A program made the translations under genes and the position numbers. Shown here piece by piece: positions 52,392-61,560 of a DNA stretch of 64,000 bases. How positions within the stretch are numbered: position 1 is the first letter of the stretch; each line of letters starts with the position of its first letter. Origin of the DNA: Theionarchaea archaeon (GTDB lineage: Archaea; Methanobacteriota_B; Thermococci; Methanofastidiosales; SZ-28-30); contig JACVGT010000025.1 in assembly GCA_018992685.1 (NCBI GenBank), positions 27,432-91,431 of the forward strand, written 5' to 3'. A model generated the notes under the pieces. The model was not told where the DNA came from. It did no database searches and saw only the letters and a list, made by a program, of their open reading frames with translations.

Positions 52392-53363
52392 ATGGAAGTA
52401 CTGGAATCTGGCAAAGGAGAACTCTTTCTTCCCCCTCGCATGAACGAAGATCGTCAATGGATGCGGGAAAAGAAATCCTGGGCCTTGGAACCGAAGATAA
52501 TGTCTGAACACGAGGCAGTGAAGAAATTCATTCATGAAGGCGATTATATCGGCACTGAACTATATGGATTTGTCAGGTGTCCCATGTCACTTGCTCGGGA
52601 AATTGTGCGGCAGAAGATCGGCCATCTGCAGGTGGCTGGTCAGGGCATCATGGAGGTGGACGTGCTCATTGCAGCAGGACTGGTAGACAAGATTGATCTG
52701 ACGTACCTGGGATACGAGGTGTATGGGCTATCCAATGTGCTGAGACGAGCGGCCCAATCCGGGAAGCTGAAGATCAATGAGTGGAGCAATGCAGCGCTGG
52801 CGTGGCGGCTGAAGGCAGCTGCACTGGGGGTGCCTTTCCTCCCCGTCCGGGTGATGCTGGGGACTGACACCTTCACGTATAGTGCAGCAAAAGTGGTGAA
52901 GTGTCCTTTCACGGGTGAGAAGGTAATGCTCCTTCCTGCTACCATGCTGGATGCGGGCATCATCCACGTGCACAGGGCAGATCAATATGGGAACTGCCAG
53001 ATAGATGGCATTTCTGGATTCGCCTTTGAACTGGCCCGGGCGTCTCGTCGTCTCATTATATCTGCAGAAGAAATCATTTCTACAGAAGAAATCAGGAAAT
53101 ATCCCGAGAGGACCATCATCCCGTGGTACCTTGTGGACGCTGTGGTGGAGGCTCCCTTTGGATCACATCCGGGAGAAATGCCCTACTACTACTGGAGAGA
53201 TGAAGAACACCTCTCCTGGTACGTGACAGCTTCCAAAGAAGAAGAAACTACTCAGGAGTACCTGCAGAAATGGATATGGGATGTACCTTCTCATGAGGAA
53301 TATCTGGAGCTGGTGGGGAAAGAGACTCTGGATATCATGAAGAGTAAGGTGAAAGGTAGGTGA
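52392..53363 (+). CDS. Family I CoA-transferase alpha subunit (glutaconate CoA-transferase-like)
   Basis: A 323-aa alpha subunit. Recognised blocks: LQVAGQGIMEVDVLIAAGLV, YEVYGLSNVLRRAAQ and LPATMLDAGIIHVHRADQYG. The start is ATG 52392 with GGTGAT upstream; an in-frame GTG at 52383 is inside that site. It pairs with the beta subunit gene 4 bases downstream. The complex moves CoA between organic acids, probably a branched or dicarboxylic acid; the substrate is unresolved. The operon promoter (ccttttaagttattatac) lies near 52341-52358. Confidence 0.88.
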   Translation: MEVLESGKGELFLPPRMNEDRQWMREKKSWALEPKIMSEHEAVKKFIHEGDYIGTELYGFVRCPMSLAREIVRQKIGHLQVAGQGIMEVDVLIAAGLVDKIDLTYLGYEVYGLSNVLRRAAQSGKLKINEWSNAALAWRLKAAALGVPFLPVRVMLGTDTFTYSAAKVVKCPFTGEKVMLLPATMLDAGIIHVHRADQYGNCQIDGISGFAFELARASRRLIISAEEIISTEEIRKYPERTIIPWYLVDAVVEAPFGSHPGEMPYYYWRDEEHLSWYVTASKEEETTQEYLQKWIWDVPSHEEYLELVGKETLDIMKSKVKGR

Positions 53364-53367
53364 ACCC

Positions 53368-54126
53368 ATGGAATACAACCAACGGGAATTATTGATCTGC
53401 ATCGCTTCCAGACAGATGGAGGACAGAACCAGTGCCTTCATCGGGACTGGTATCCCCATGCTGGCTGCATCTTTAGCCCAGAAAATCCACGCTCCCAACC
53501 TCATCTGCGTGTTTGAATTCGGGGGGACAGGTGCACGGCTAGAAGAACTTCCCCTGGGCGTGGGCGGGTCACGGTCATTCTACAAAGCACTGGCTGCATC
53601 ATCAATCTGTGATGTCATGGAAGCAGCTCAGAGAGGGTTAATCATGTATGGATTTGTGGGTGGAGCCCAGATTGATCCGTATGGAAACTTGAACTCCACC
53701 ATCATTGGTGATCACGACAAGCCCAAAGTCCGATTTCCCGGAAGTGGCGGGGCCAATGATATTGGCTCACTGGTGTGGCGGACTATTGCGATCATGCCCC
53801 ATGACAGTCGGCATTTTGTGGAGAAGGTGGACTTTATCACGACACCAGGGTATTTGGCGGGACCTGGTGCAAGGGAAGAGGCTGGACTTCCTCCGGGAAC
53901 TGGTCCCTACCGGGTTGTTACTGACCTGGCACTATTAGGGTTTGACGAGAGTACCAAGAGGATGACTCTTTTGGCTCTGAACCCCGGGGTGACAGTTGAG
54001 AAGGTAAAGGAGAATACAGGATTTGAATTGATCATTCCGAGTGACGTCGGTCAGAACGAGCCCCCAACTGACCAGGAGCTACAGATTCTGAGGAAAGAGA
54101 TCGACCCCACAAACCTGTACATTTAG
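53368..54126 (+). CDS. Family I CoA-transferase beta subunit
   Basis: A 252-aa beta subunit. In glutaconate CoA-transferase the catalytic glutamate that forms the acyl-enzyme thioester is in this subunit; here Glu50 in CVFEFGGTGAR is the likely equivalent. The glycine-rich YGFVGGAQIDPYGNLNSTII and FPGSGGANDIGS motifs are typical. It follows the alpha subunit by 4 bases. Both subunits are full length, so the enzyme is probably active. The cytosolic pathway may be fermentation or oxidation of organic acids. Confidence 0.9.
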   Translation: MEYNQRELLICIASRQMEDRTSAFIGTGIPMLAASLAQKIHAPNLICVFEFGGTGARLEELPLGVGGSRSFYKALAASSICDVMEAAQRGLIMYGFVGGAQIDPYGNLNSTIIGDHDKPKVRFPGSGGANDIGSLVWRTIAIMPHDSRHFVEKVDFITTPGYLAGPGAREEAGLPPGTGPYRVVTDLALLGFDESTKRMTLLALNPGVTVEKVKENTGFELIIPSDVGQNEPPTDQELQILRKEIDPTNLYI

Positions 54127-54215
54127 ATCGGGAAATGCCGGGAAGCTGTATACTCCTGGAGGCCAGGACGGTATTCTGGACGTCTGACGCCAGAGCGGTA
54201 GGCTGTACAACGAGA

Positions 54216-55196
54216 CTACTCCGCCCCATACTTTTTGATCCTGGCCTTTATCGCTCCTGGGGTCCTCTCTGTTGCCACTTTCTTGATTTGGGAAGCTGTC
54301 AATTCCGACTTCACAAGCAAGTCAATATCCTTTCCACTAACGTGAGACGTGTTCAGGACCTCGAATTTCTCTTGAGACAACTGGGTGATGTTCTCAATCA
54401 AGAGGGGGTCAATATGTCTCGCCTGGCTGAATGTTTCTCTATCTACCTTTCCAGTGGGTTCAAGTCCCCGGTATTCCTGGAACAACTTAATGTGCTCTTC
54501 AGTCGTTGACGGTTCCTTTATCTTCTGCCAGGAGCTCCTCTTCCACAGCCTTGTTCTCAGTTTCCTGTACACAGGAGTGATCCTACTGGTTCCCCATCCT
54601 TTCTTATAGATGATCCAGGGCGCTTCCGGTAATGGAGACTCAGTAGTCCCAACGGCAGTCAGCGTGCAGTCTTCAGGTTCAGTACGGATTCCTGGTGATC
54701 TGAATCGCTCAAACCCAAGTATGCCCTGGGGGGGTTCAGCGTAACTGGCATGTTTCCCAAGCGACCAGTAGACTGTGACTCCGCAGTCTTTTCGGGCACA
54801 AGGTACATAAGAGCTCTTATCCACCAGAGGGACACCTTCGTGGGCTGCATAGTAAGCCTCATGGACACTGAACTCTTCAGGGTCTTTGCTGTTCACAGGG
54901 CCCACCACAAGGACTGCGGTTCTTTCTGTATCCCACTGGTGACCACTGATTCTGCCCAGAACACCCCCAGTATCCCAGTCCCAGATGGTCAGATAATTGA
55001 TCTCAAAGGCCGTCTTTCCCCTGTGAGATCCGAGGTTGAGAGCAGAAAAATAGACATGAGGGTTCCACACAGGATATGCCAGGGCGACCTGAGGTTTCTC
55101 TTTCTGTCTCAACTCAGTGAGATAACACCTTTCTCCTTCGCTTGCAATATACGTGGGAGCGAATTTCTTGGCAAGCTTTTCTCTCAATTTCTTCAT
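54216..55196 (-). CDS. Unrecognised protein with Myb/HTH-like C-terminal motif
   Basis: A 326-aa protein. Residues ~20-205 form a beta-rich domain with YFSALNLGSHRGKTAFEINY, then LTIWDWDTGG and ISGHQWDTERTAVLVVGP, recalling NPP1- or VPS62/DUF946-like proteins (WD and GHxxD..R pattern), but only weakly. Residues ~235-265 resemble a peptidoglycan-binding-like helix pair (HIKLFQEYRGLEPTGKVDRE). The C-terminus ends RTPGAIKARIKKYG, a Myb/SANT-like motif. The combination is unusual. It is probably cytoplasmic (no signal peptide). The function is unknown. Confidence 0.7.
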   Translation of the reverse strand: MKKLREKLAKKFAPTYIASEGERCYLTELRQKEKPQVALAYPVWNPHVYFSALNLGSHRGKTAFEINYLTIWDWDTGGVLGRISGHQWDTERTAVLVVGPVNSKDPEEFSVHEAYYAAHEGVPLVDKSSYVPCARKDCGVTVYWSLGKHASYAEPPQGILGFERFRSPGIRTEPEDCTLTAVGTTESPLPEAPWIIYKKGWGTSRITPVYRKLRTRLWKRSSWQKIKEPSTTEEHIKLFQEYRGLEPTGKVDRETFSQARHIDPLLIENITQLSQEKFEVLNTSHVSGKDIDLLVKSELTASQIKKVATERTPGAIKARIKKYGAE

Positions 55197-55429
55197 TTAG
55201 ATCCCCGTAGGAGATGGGATTCTAGATTTAAATACTCTTGTTCCTCCTGATTTTTTTCACGCGCAACGACACCTTCACACGCATCATGTGTTCACCATGT
55301 GGGACGACTTCAATGCGAGAACATGGTTCACGGCGGTAGGATACGAGGTATTGCACATGAGCTACCCCCCCTTTTCTGCTGCATAGTCCATGTGTGAAAG
55401 AAACGTTATGTATTTATACGAGGGGGGCC

Positions 55430-55444
55430 AATCTCGCAGCGAGA
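55430..55444 (+). promoter_or_regulatory. Perfect hairpin in the 5' leader of the propeller gene
   Basis: ATCTCGCAGCGAGAT is a perfect inverted repeat with a one-base centre. It lies between the TATA element at 55411-55421 and ATG 55450, at about the expected transcription start. It could be an operator or mRNA hairpin. Confidence 0.4.
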
Positions 55445-55449
55445 TACAC

Positions 55450-56541
55450 ATGAAAATGAGAATCATTCCCTTGATCACAGTATGTACACTCACACTGTGC
55501 CTCCTTTCTGGCCGCGGGGACTGCGAATTCCCTATAACAACAGACCCTCATGATCAGAGGGCTCCTGCAATCTACGGGAACATTGTCGTGTGGACAGACA
55601 GGAGGAACCAGAATGAGGACATCTACGGGTACAACCTGGAAACACAGGAGGAATTTCAGATAACCACAAATGGCGAAGATCAATACCAGCCCGCAATCTA
55701 TGGAGATATTGTCGTGTACACAGATTCACGGAACGATAACAGGGACATTTACGGGTACAACCTGAAAACAAAGAGGGAATTTCAGATCACTGTTGACATC
55801 CATAATCAGTGGGATCCTGCAATTTATGAGGACATCGTGGTATGGACTGACGAACGGCATGACTCTGCCGACGTTTATGGGTACAATCTTGCGACTGGAG
55901 AGGAATTTCCCATTGCTACCGAACCCTGCGCTGAATGGTTTCCAGATATTCACAATAACATTGTGGTTTGGCTCAATATGCAAGATGATCGTTTGGACAT
56001 ATATGGGGTTAACCTGGTCACGGGAGAGAGACTATTCATTGTAGAAGATACGAAAATGCAGATCTTCCCTGCAATTCACAATGATATTGTGGTGTGGTCA
56101 GATTACAGGAATGAGTCACTTGATATCTGGGCATACAACCTGAAGACAGGCAGAGAATTTCCCATTAGAGAAAGTACATGCCTCAAGATGACTCCCAAGA
56201 TCTATGGTGATTGTGTTGTGTGGCTTGACTGGGACGTCACTAATAGTCAGATTTCGGGCTACGACATATCCACAGGACGGTACATCCCTATTACAAGAAT
56301 GCCTAGCGATAAGCGAGGGCCCGCTATCTATGAGAATGTGGTGGTGTGGGAAGATAACAGACAGGGGAACCCAGATATCTTTGGATGTACTCTGGAATTC
56401 CCTGACCGGAAAACCGTGCAGGACCCGTCAAGTGTGCAGGACCGCAGAGGATCGGAAGAAGTTTTCATGATCCTGATTATGACAGGTCTCACGATACTTG
56501 CATTGATGGCCATTGCTCAGAGGCGCCGCCCAAATAGATGA
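55450..56541 (+). CDS. Secreted TolB-like beta-propeller protein with C-terminal anchor
   Basis: A 363-aa protein from ATG 55450 (signal peptide RIIPLITVCTLTLCLLSG). The frame is open from 55390, but a TATA element (gtatttatacg, 55411-55421) and a hairpin lie between, so the longer start is unlikely. Seven repeats of ~43 residues carry the pattern PAIYGNIVVWTDRRNQNEDI followed by YGYNLETQEEF, typical of archaeal TolB/WD40-like propellers. A single C-terminal membrane segment (MILIMTGLTILALMAIA) and a basic end anchor it. It likely binds cell-surface ligands or proteins. Confidence 0.87.
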   Translation: MKMRIIPLITVCTLTLCLLSGRGDCEFPITTDPHDQRAPAIYGNIVVWTDRRNQNEDIYGYNLETQEEFQITTNGEDQYQPAIYGDIVVYTDSRNDNRDIYGYNLKTKREFQITVDIHNQWDPAIYEDIVVWTDERHDSADVYGYNLATGEEFPIATEPCAEWFPDIHNNIVVWLNMQDDRLDIYGVNLVTGERLFIVEDTKMQIFPAIHNDIVVWSDYRNESLDIWAYNLKTGREFPIRESTCLKMTPKIYGDCVVWLDWDVTNSQISGYDISTGRYIPITRMPSDKRGPAIYENVVVWEDNRQGNPDIFGCTLEFPDRKTVQDPSSVQDRRGSEEVFMILIMTGLTILALMAIAQRRRPNR

Positions 56542-56619
56542 ACTCTCGCCGAGGATGGCACCTCATGTGTAGCACCTATATAGGAGTGCTGTCTCATATC
56601 CCGTCAGAATGGTGGCATA

Positions 56620-58242
56620 TCACTCTATTCTATCTATGGTGACGCTGCTACATGAGTAAATCCTGTCGAATCGCCCGAATTGCTCAATGGAATGGGGAAC
56701 CCAGTCTGCATCATCATAGAAATATGCAGGCTGCAGACCAAGGGAGAATGGAGCATCAAAATCTGTTATGATGTGCATTCTGCGGTATGAAAGGGGGTAA
56801 ATATAGGTATAATTCCTCCCATACACGTAGAAGAAAGGATCCAATGTAGAGTCTTGAATCCACACGGTTGCCTGGAGGTTGTCACTGTCAGTTCCCGGCC
56901 AGAACTGTTGAGGGTAGGCCACAAGAATCAGAAGCAGGAGAGCATACCACCAGTGACGGCTGATTCGAGAGCATATACTGATAATTCCGAAGCTAACCAG
57001 GACAGATCCGGGCAGGATAAAGAAAGCGGGAAATCTCCAGGGTAAGAAATATATGGGGAAAACGGGCTGGGAGGCTATGAAGAGGACAAGAGCCCACGTG
57101 AATATGAATGTTTTCCTGTGATTCCTCCTAGTCAATGCTGTGTATACGCCAACCATACACAAGATGATAACCAGGGGAGAAATGGTATTGAGATACGGAG
57201 AAAAGAACCCCGCCGCCGTGTAGGAAGAAGGAGAAGCTCCAGCGTCAATGGAGGTCGTTCTGAAGGGAACGTGAATCCACCACGGGGCAGACACCGCAAG
57301 AGCCACCCCGCCAGTACCTATTGCATACCGAAGGTAGTCAAGCTTCTTAGAACTCAGGGCCAGAGCCACAGCTCCTACAGAAAGCACAGCAGCAAAGGCG
57401 GAAAGATGATGGATGAGAACAACAGCTCCCAGGAGTATGCCGGCAGCCACCCATTTTTTCATGTAGAACACATACAGGATCAGGGGAACCATGTACATGG
57501 CAAGGCACTGGGCAGTGATCTCTGTGGTCATTATCATGTGGGGCACAAACACAGCTACGATACCTGCCGACAGCAGTGCTGTCTTTTCGTCAAACAGGGT
57601 CCGGACCCCCACGTACACTGAAAGAACAGTCCCCGTTCCCATCCCAAGGAAGAGTACCTTCAGCAGACCAAATGATATGCCACCTGCTGCCTGAGAGATG
57701 AGAGCGCCCATGCAGTGGACACCCGGAGGATACAAATCCAGTGTAACAGGTACAGCCGGTTCAATCCAGGGAAGAACGTCAGGAAGAGACTCGTACTGGT
57801 AGATATAGTAGATAAAGGAGAGATGCGTCCAGGCGTCCTGCCCTCTGGGCAGAGGGTCAAGTAAGGTATAGGAACGAAGCAGAAATGCATAGCAGACCAC
57901 CAACAGGATCATAATATACGTCCTGTCCACATTCGGCATTGCTGGCCATTTTCTTGTGATCACAGGCGGATCACGGAAGAATGCTGTTGCGATGAGTATT
58001 CCAGATAGAATGCCACTTGCCACCACAATGGAGACAACTGATATTTCCCATACTGCATCCAGCAGGGGACATACAATGACGGCATAAGCAAGACCGAATC
58101 CTGTGCTGTAGATCAGAATGTCCATGGCTCTGTCGCTCTTGAGAAAGGTGCGCTGAAGCAGGAACCCTGGCCATACCACGATCCCTCCCCAGAATATGAA
58201 CCCTTTCAACCAAGAAAGCGCTTCACCGAGCATAGAGGGCAC
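56620..58242 (-). CDS. Polytopic membrane protein, GT-C glycosyltransferase-like
   Basis: A 540-aa protein with about 12 membrane segments. The first large loop carries DPLPRGQDAWTHLSFIYYIY, placing acidic residues where GT-C enzymes (ArnT, STT3, DUF6541-type) have their metal or catalytic site. The C-terminal ~90 residues are soluble and outside (TDSDNLQATVWIQDSTLDP). It is divergent from a GT2 gene and next to sugar-nucleotide genes, so a role in moving a lipid-linked sugar onto a surface glycan is likely, but the assignment rests on layout rather than a clear motif match. Confidence 0.75.
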   Translation of the reverse strand: MPSMLGEALSWLKGFIFWGGIVVWPGFLLQRTFLKSDRAMDILIYSTGFGLAYAVIVCPLLDAVWEISVVSIVVASGILSGILIATAFFRDPPVITRKWPAMPNVDRTYIMILLVVCYAFLLRSYTLLDPLPRGQDAWTHLSFIYYIYQYESLPDVLPWIEPAVPVTLDLYPPGVHCMGALISQAAGGISFGLLKVLFLGMGTGTVLSVYVGVRTLFDEKTALLSAGIVAVFVPHMIMTTEITAQCLAMYMVPLILYVFYMKKWVAAGILLGAVVLIHHLSAFAAVLSVGAVALALSSKKLDYLRYAIGTGGVALAVSAPWWIHVPFRTTSIDAGASPSSYTAAGFFSPYLNTISPLVIILCMVGVYTALTRRNHRKTFIFTWALVLFIASQPVFPIYFLPWRFPAFFILPGSVLVSFGIISICSRISRHWWYALLLLILVAYPQQFWPGTDSDNLQATVWIQDSTLDPFFYVYGRNYTYIYPLSYRRMHIITDFDAPFSLGLQPAYFYDDADWVPHSIEQFGRFDRIYSCSSVTIDRIE

Positions 58243-58358
58243 TCAAACTGGAGCAATTTAAACCTTTTGTGAACCCGTCATCGGTTCAGAAGAGACTGAT
58301 TTGCTCACACAAGAGGTGAGGAAAACCTTAAATATACTCCTTTTGAGGCTACAATGAA

Positions 58359-59366
58359 ATGAAGATTGTGGCCCTTATTCCTGCATTCAATGAGGAGAAG
58401 ACCATAGAACGCATGGTGACCAACGTTACTCCCCATGTTGATACAGTGGTGGTTATAGATGATGGTTCTCGGGACAAGACAGCTCAGTATGCCGAGAAAG
58501 CAGGTGCAGTTGTAGTGTCTCACCATGAGAATCGGGGAGTGGGAGCTGCTGTGAAGACCGGCGTGGAAAAGGGCCTGCAGCTTGGTGCTGACATTCTGGT
58601 AAGCATTGATGCGGATGAGCAATTCAGACCGGAAGACATTCCCCGGTTGATTGCACCTATCATGAATGATGAAGCAGACTTTGTCACAGGTTCCCGATTC
58701 CTCGGTGGAAGCCCCAAAATGCCCAGGGTGAAACGGGTGGGGAATACGTTGTTTACCTGGCTGGTTAATATGCTAACGCATTCTTCATTTACTGATACTC
58801 AGTGCGGATTTAGAGCCATGTCGAGAGAGGCTGCCCTCAGAATAACGTTGTTCGGAGATTTCACCTACACTCAAGAAACATTTCTGGATTTAATCTCCAA
58901 GAAGATGCGCATGAAAGAAGTTCCGGTCAAGGTAGCCTACGATGTAACCAGAAAATCGCGGGTAGTCAAGAACCCCCTGTCGTACGGAGTGAGTGCCCTG
59001 CTGATTATTGTGAGGACAATTGTGGACCTGTATCCCTTCAAGATTTTTGGCATCCTGGGATCAGTCATTTTTGCTTCAGGAGCCATTTCTGGGCTTGCCC
59101 TGTTTGTGCGGTGGGTACTAACGTCCCTGGTCTCCCCCTACAGATCTCTGGTGACCTTGAGTGGAGTTTTGCTGATCGTTGGGTTCTTGTGTGTTATTTT
59201 GGCCTTGATCGCAGATATGCTGGGAAGGCAAAAGAAGATACAGGAGGAGATACTGTACTATGCCAGAGTGGAGGCACTGGAAAGAAGAAATAGCACCCAT
59301 GAAGACGGCAAGAAAGGGATTTTGAGAAAGGAGAAAGGAGAAGCACAAGACCACGTACAGAGGTGA
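58359..59366 (+). CDS. GT2 glycosyltransferase, dolichyl-phosphate sugar synthase-like
   Basis: A 335-aa protein with an N-terminal GT-A domain: IPAFNEEKTIERMV, VVIDDGSRDKTA, HHENRGVGAAVKTG and the metal-binding Asp-x-Asp in VSIDADEQF. DTQCGFRAMSREAA is typical of DPM1/DPG synthases. Two C-terminal membrane segments (IFGILGSVIFASGAISGLAL; TLSGVLLIVGFLCVILALIA) hold it at the inner face. It probably transfers a sugar from a nucleotide to dolichyl phosphate. It leads an operon with the epimerase (4 bases) and nucleotidyltransferase. A TATA element (ccttaaatatac) lies about 25 bases before the ATG. Confidence 0.92.
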   Translation: MKIVALIPAFNEEKTIERMVTNVTPHVDTVVVIDDGSRDKTAQYAEKAGAVVVSHHENRGVGAAVKTGVEKGLQLGADILVSIDADEQFRPEDIPRLIAPIMNDEADFVTGSRFLGGSPKMPRVKRVGNTLFTWLVNMLTHSSFTDTQCGFRAMSREAALRITLFGDFTYTQETFLDLISKKMRMKEVPVKVAYDVTRKSRVVKNPLSYGVSALLIIVRTIVDLYPFKIFGILGSVIFASGAISGLALFVRWVLTSLVSPYRSLVTLSGVLLIVGFLCVILALIADMLGRQKKIQEEILYYARVEALERRNSTHEDGKKGILRKEKGEAQDHVQR

Positions 59367-59370
59367 TTAC

Positions 59371-60261
59371 ATGGAAGTCCTGGTAACAGGAGGGTGTGGC
59401 TTCATTGGCAGCCACCTCGTAGAAGAATTGGTATCTCAGGGACATGAGGTGATGGTAGTGGACAACCTACACACAGGATCACGGAAGAATATCAAAGGAC
59501 TGGATATCACCTTCTTGGAAAAAGACTGTGGGGTCCTGACTGCAGAAGACGTGTCCCACACAGAGGGGATATTTCACCTCGGCATATATTCTTCTTCCCC
59601 CATGTACAGGAAAGACCCCTCGTTGGTGGGAAAGGCGGTGACTGATTTCTTGAATATGCTTGCACTGGCCCGGACTTTCGATGTTCGAATGGTGTGGGCC
59701 TCCACATCTTCCATATACAACGGGAACCCGCTTCCCTGGAAGGAAGATATGTCCATACTGGTAAAGGACTACTATACAGAGGCTCGGTATTTCATGGAGA
59801 GACTGGCAGATCTGCACTATGACTGGTACAGAACGGAGACTATTGGACTGCGGTTTTTCTCGGTATACGGCCCACGAGAAGAAGCCAAAGGACGGTTCGC
59901 CAATCTCGCTTCCCAGTTTCTGTGGTCTATGAAAGAAGGAAATCCACCTATTATCTATGGGGATGGCACCCAAAAGCGGGACTTCACCCATGTGTATGAC
60001 ATCGTACAGGGGATTCTCAGAGCATTTGGTTCTCATGTGGAACATGACATTTTCAATCTGGGGACAGGTGTCTCCTACAGCCTCAATGAGCTGACAGATC
60101 TTATCAATGGAGCGTTACATTCAGACGTACGGCCAGAGTACGTAAACAATCCTATCAAGGGATATATCGAAGAGACGCTGGCAGACATCACCAAGGCAAA
60201 GGACATTCTCGATTTTGAAGCAGATATTGACCTTGAGAAGGGAATTCAGACTATGGTCTGA
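59371..60261 (+). CDS. NAD-dependent sugar-nucleotide epimerase/dehydratase
   Basis: A 296-aa extended SDR. The NAD motif is VTGGCGFIGSHLVEEL, with Asp in VVDNLHTGS. The catalytic Ser/Thr region is WASTSSIYNG. The usual Tyr-x3-Lys reads Tyr-Thr-Glu-Ala-Arg (YYTEARYFMERL), so the lysine is replaced by Arg. RFFSVYGPRE and IIYGDGTQKRDFTHVYDI are conserved. It likely makes a sugar nucleotide (UDP- or dTDP-linked) for the neighbouring glycosyltransferase. Genes are 4 and 18 bases apart. Confidence 0.9.
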   Translation: MEVLVTGGCGFIGSHLVEELVSQGHEVMVVDNLHTGSRKNIKGLDITFLEKDCGVLTAEDVSHTEGIFHLGIYSSSPMYRKDPSLVGKAVTDFLNMLALARTFDVRMVWASTSSIYNGNPLPWKEDMSILVKDYYTEARYFMERLADLHYDWYRTETIGLRFFSVYGPREEAKGRFANLASQFLWSMKEGNPPIIYGDGTQKRDFTHVYDIVQGILRAFGSHVEHDIFNLGTGVSYSLNELTDLINGALHSDVRPEYVNNPIKGYIEETLADITKAKDILDFEADIDLEKGIQTMV

Positions 60262-60279
60262 TTGAAAAGGGGTATCACC

Positions 60280-61203
60280 ATGAGATCAGTTATTATGGCA
60301 GGAGGATATGCTACCCGGCTCTTACCTCTCACTGAAACCAGGCCCAAATCGCTGCTGCCAGTGGCAGGAATCCCCCTCATCGAGTATCTCGTGAAGAGAA
60401 TTCCAGGCACCGAGATTGCGGTGACTATCAACAGGAAATTCGAGGGAGCTTTCAGAAAGTGGAAATCTGAATGTCCTGGTGGGAAGGATATCCACTTGTG
60501 CATTGAGGACACCCGTGATGAAGAGGGAAAACTGGGAACAATAGGCGCTCTGGCTCATTTTATTGAAAAAGAAAACGTGAAAGAGGATCTCCTGGTAGTT
60601 GCAGGGGATAATCTGTTTGAATTTGATATATCGGATTTCATGAATCGCTTCTCTGGTAACATCCTTATTGCACTTCATGATATGAAAGACCCACAGAAGG
60701 TCAGGGGAAGATATGGCGTAGCAGCACTTAGCGGGGGAAAGATTCTCACGTTTGAGGAAAAGCCCGAGTTCCCTCAGTCAGCACTGATCAGCACAGGGGT
60801 TTATGTACTCCCAGAAAGGGCGCTCCCTCTCCTTTCTGAATTCTTGATGTGTCAAGAAGGTGAACAAAGAATGCTGGGAGGGAGCAGGGACGCTCCTGGT
60901 CATTTTGTGGAGTGGGTGCTTGAGCGGGAGAATGTGGATGGATTTCCATTTGAGGATGCCTGGTTTGACATTGGAGATAGGGAATCATACATACAGGCAA
61001 ATATGGAATATGGTCATAAATCATATGTGGGCAGGGGATGTTCCATTGAGAGGTCAATACTTGAGGAATCAGTTGTTCTCGACGGCGTCACTATGGTGGA
61101 CTGCACAATACGAAAGAGTATCGTTGATGAGGGCTGTGAACTCGAGGGAGTCACCCTCGCTGAGAGTATCGTGGGAGCTGGCTCCAAAATCAGGAAGTGT
61201 TAG
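60280..61203 (+). CDS. Sugar-1-phosphate nucleotidyltransferase with left-handed beta-helix tail
   Basis: A 307-aa protein that activates a sugar-1-phosphate with an NTP. The signature is VIMAGGYATRLLPLTETRPK followed by SLLPVAGIPLIEY. The metal-binding Asp is in VVAGDNLFEF, and FDIGDRESYIQAN is typical of RmlA/GlmU-type enzymes. The C-terminus has several hexapeptide-like turns (YVGRGCSIERSILEESVVLD). I start it at ATG 60280 with AGGGGT upstream; the frame extends 6 codons to TTG 60262, directly after the epimerase stop. It is the third gene of the glycan operon. Confidence 0.92.
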   Translation: MRSVIMAGGYATRLLPLTETRPKSLLPVAGIPLIEYLVKRIPGTEIAVTINRKFEGAFRKWKSECPGGKDIHLCIEDTRDEEGKLGTIGALAHFIEKENVKEDLLVVAGDNLFEFDISDFMNRFSGNILIALHDMKDPQKVRGRYGVAALSGGKILTFEEKPEFPQSALISTGVYVLPERALPLLSEFLMCQEGEQRMLGGSRDAPGHFVEWVLERENVDGFPFEDAWFDIGDRESYIQANMEYGHKSYVGRGCSIERSILEESVVLDGVTMVDCTIRKSIVDEGCELEGVTLAESIVGAGSKIRKC

Positions 61204-61560
61204 TAGCAGCAATTGAATACCGGTGAACCTTGAGAGCACGATTCAAGATGAATACTTCTTGCATTTGGAACAATAGCGTAAGAGTGTAGTGAATTCTATG
61301 GATCACCGGAAGGGCGTGAGGGAAAAGTGGAGTTGTCTAATAAATCCTCCCTTCTCTCAATAGTTCAATGACCTTTGCTTATGCCTTGAGGTTCCAGTAT
61401 CTCTGTCGCTTTGAAGACCAGGTTCGTATTCTGGTTGTTTTGTTCATAAAAACCTGAGAACCGGTCTCTTTTTAGATTTAAGTCATGACCCACCGAAACT
61501 GAAAAAAATTGTCAGACAACCCCGGGAAAACCATAAATAGTGTAGGTAACTCATGCACTC
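61204..61560. other. Intergenic region before the ABC exporter
   Basis: No gene is supported. A TATA element (accataaatagtg, 61530-61542) is about 25 bases before ATG 61561. GTTGTCTAA (61333-61341) and the reverse AGACAAC (61513-61519) are too short to call an IS remnant. Confidence 0.4.

Noticed and set aside
61333-61519. Inverted GTTGTCT/AGACAAC as ends of a small transposon
   Set aside because: The matching arms are only seven bases and no target duplication or coding remnant is visible.
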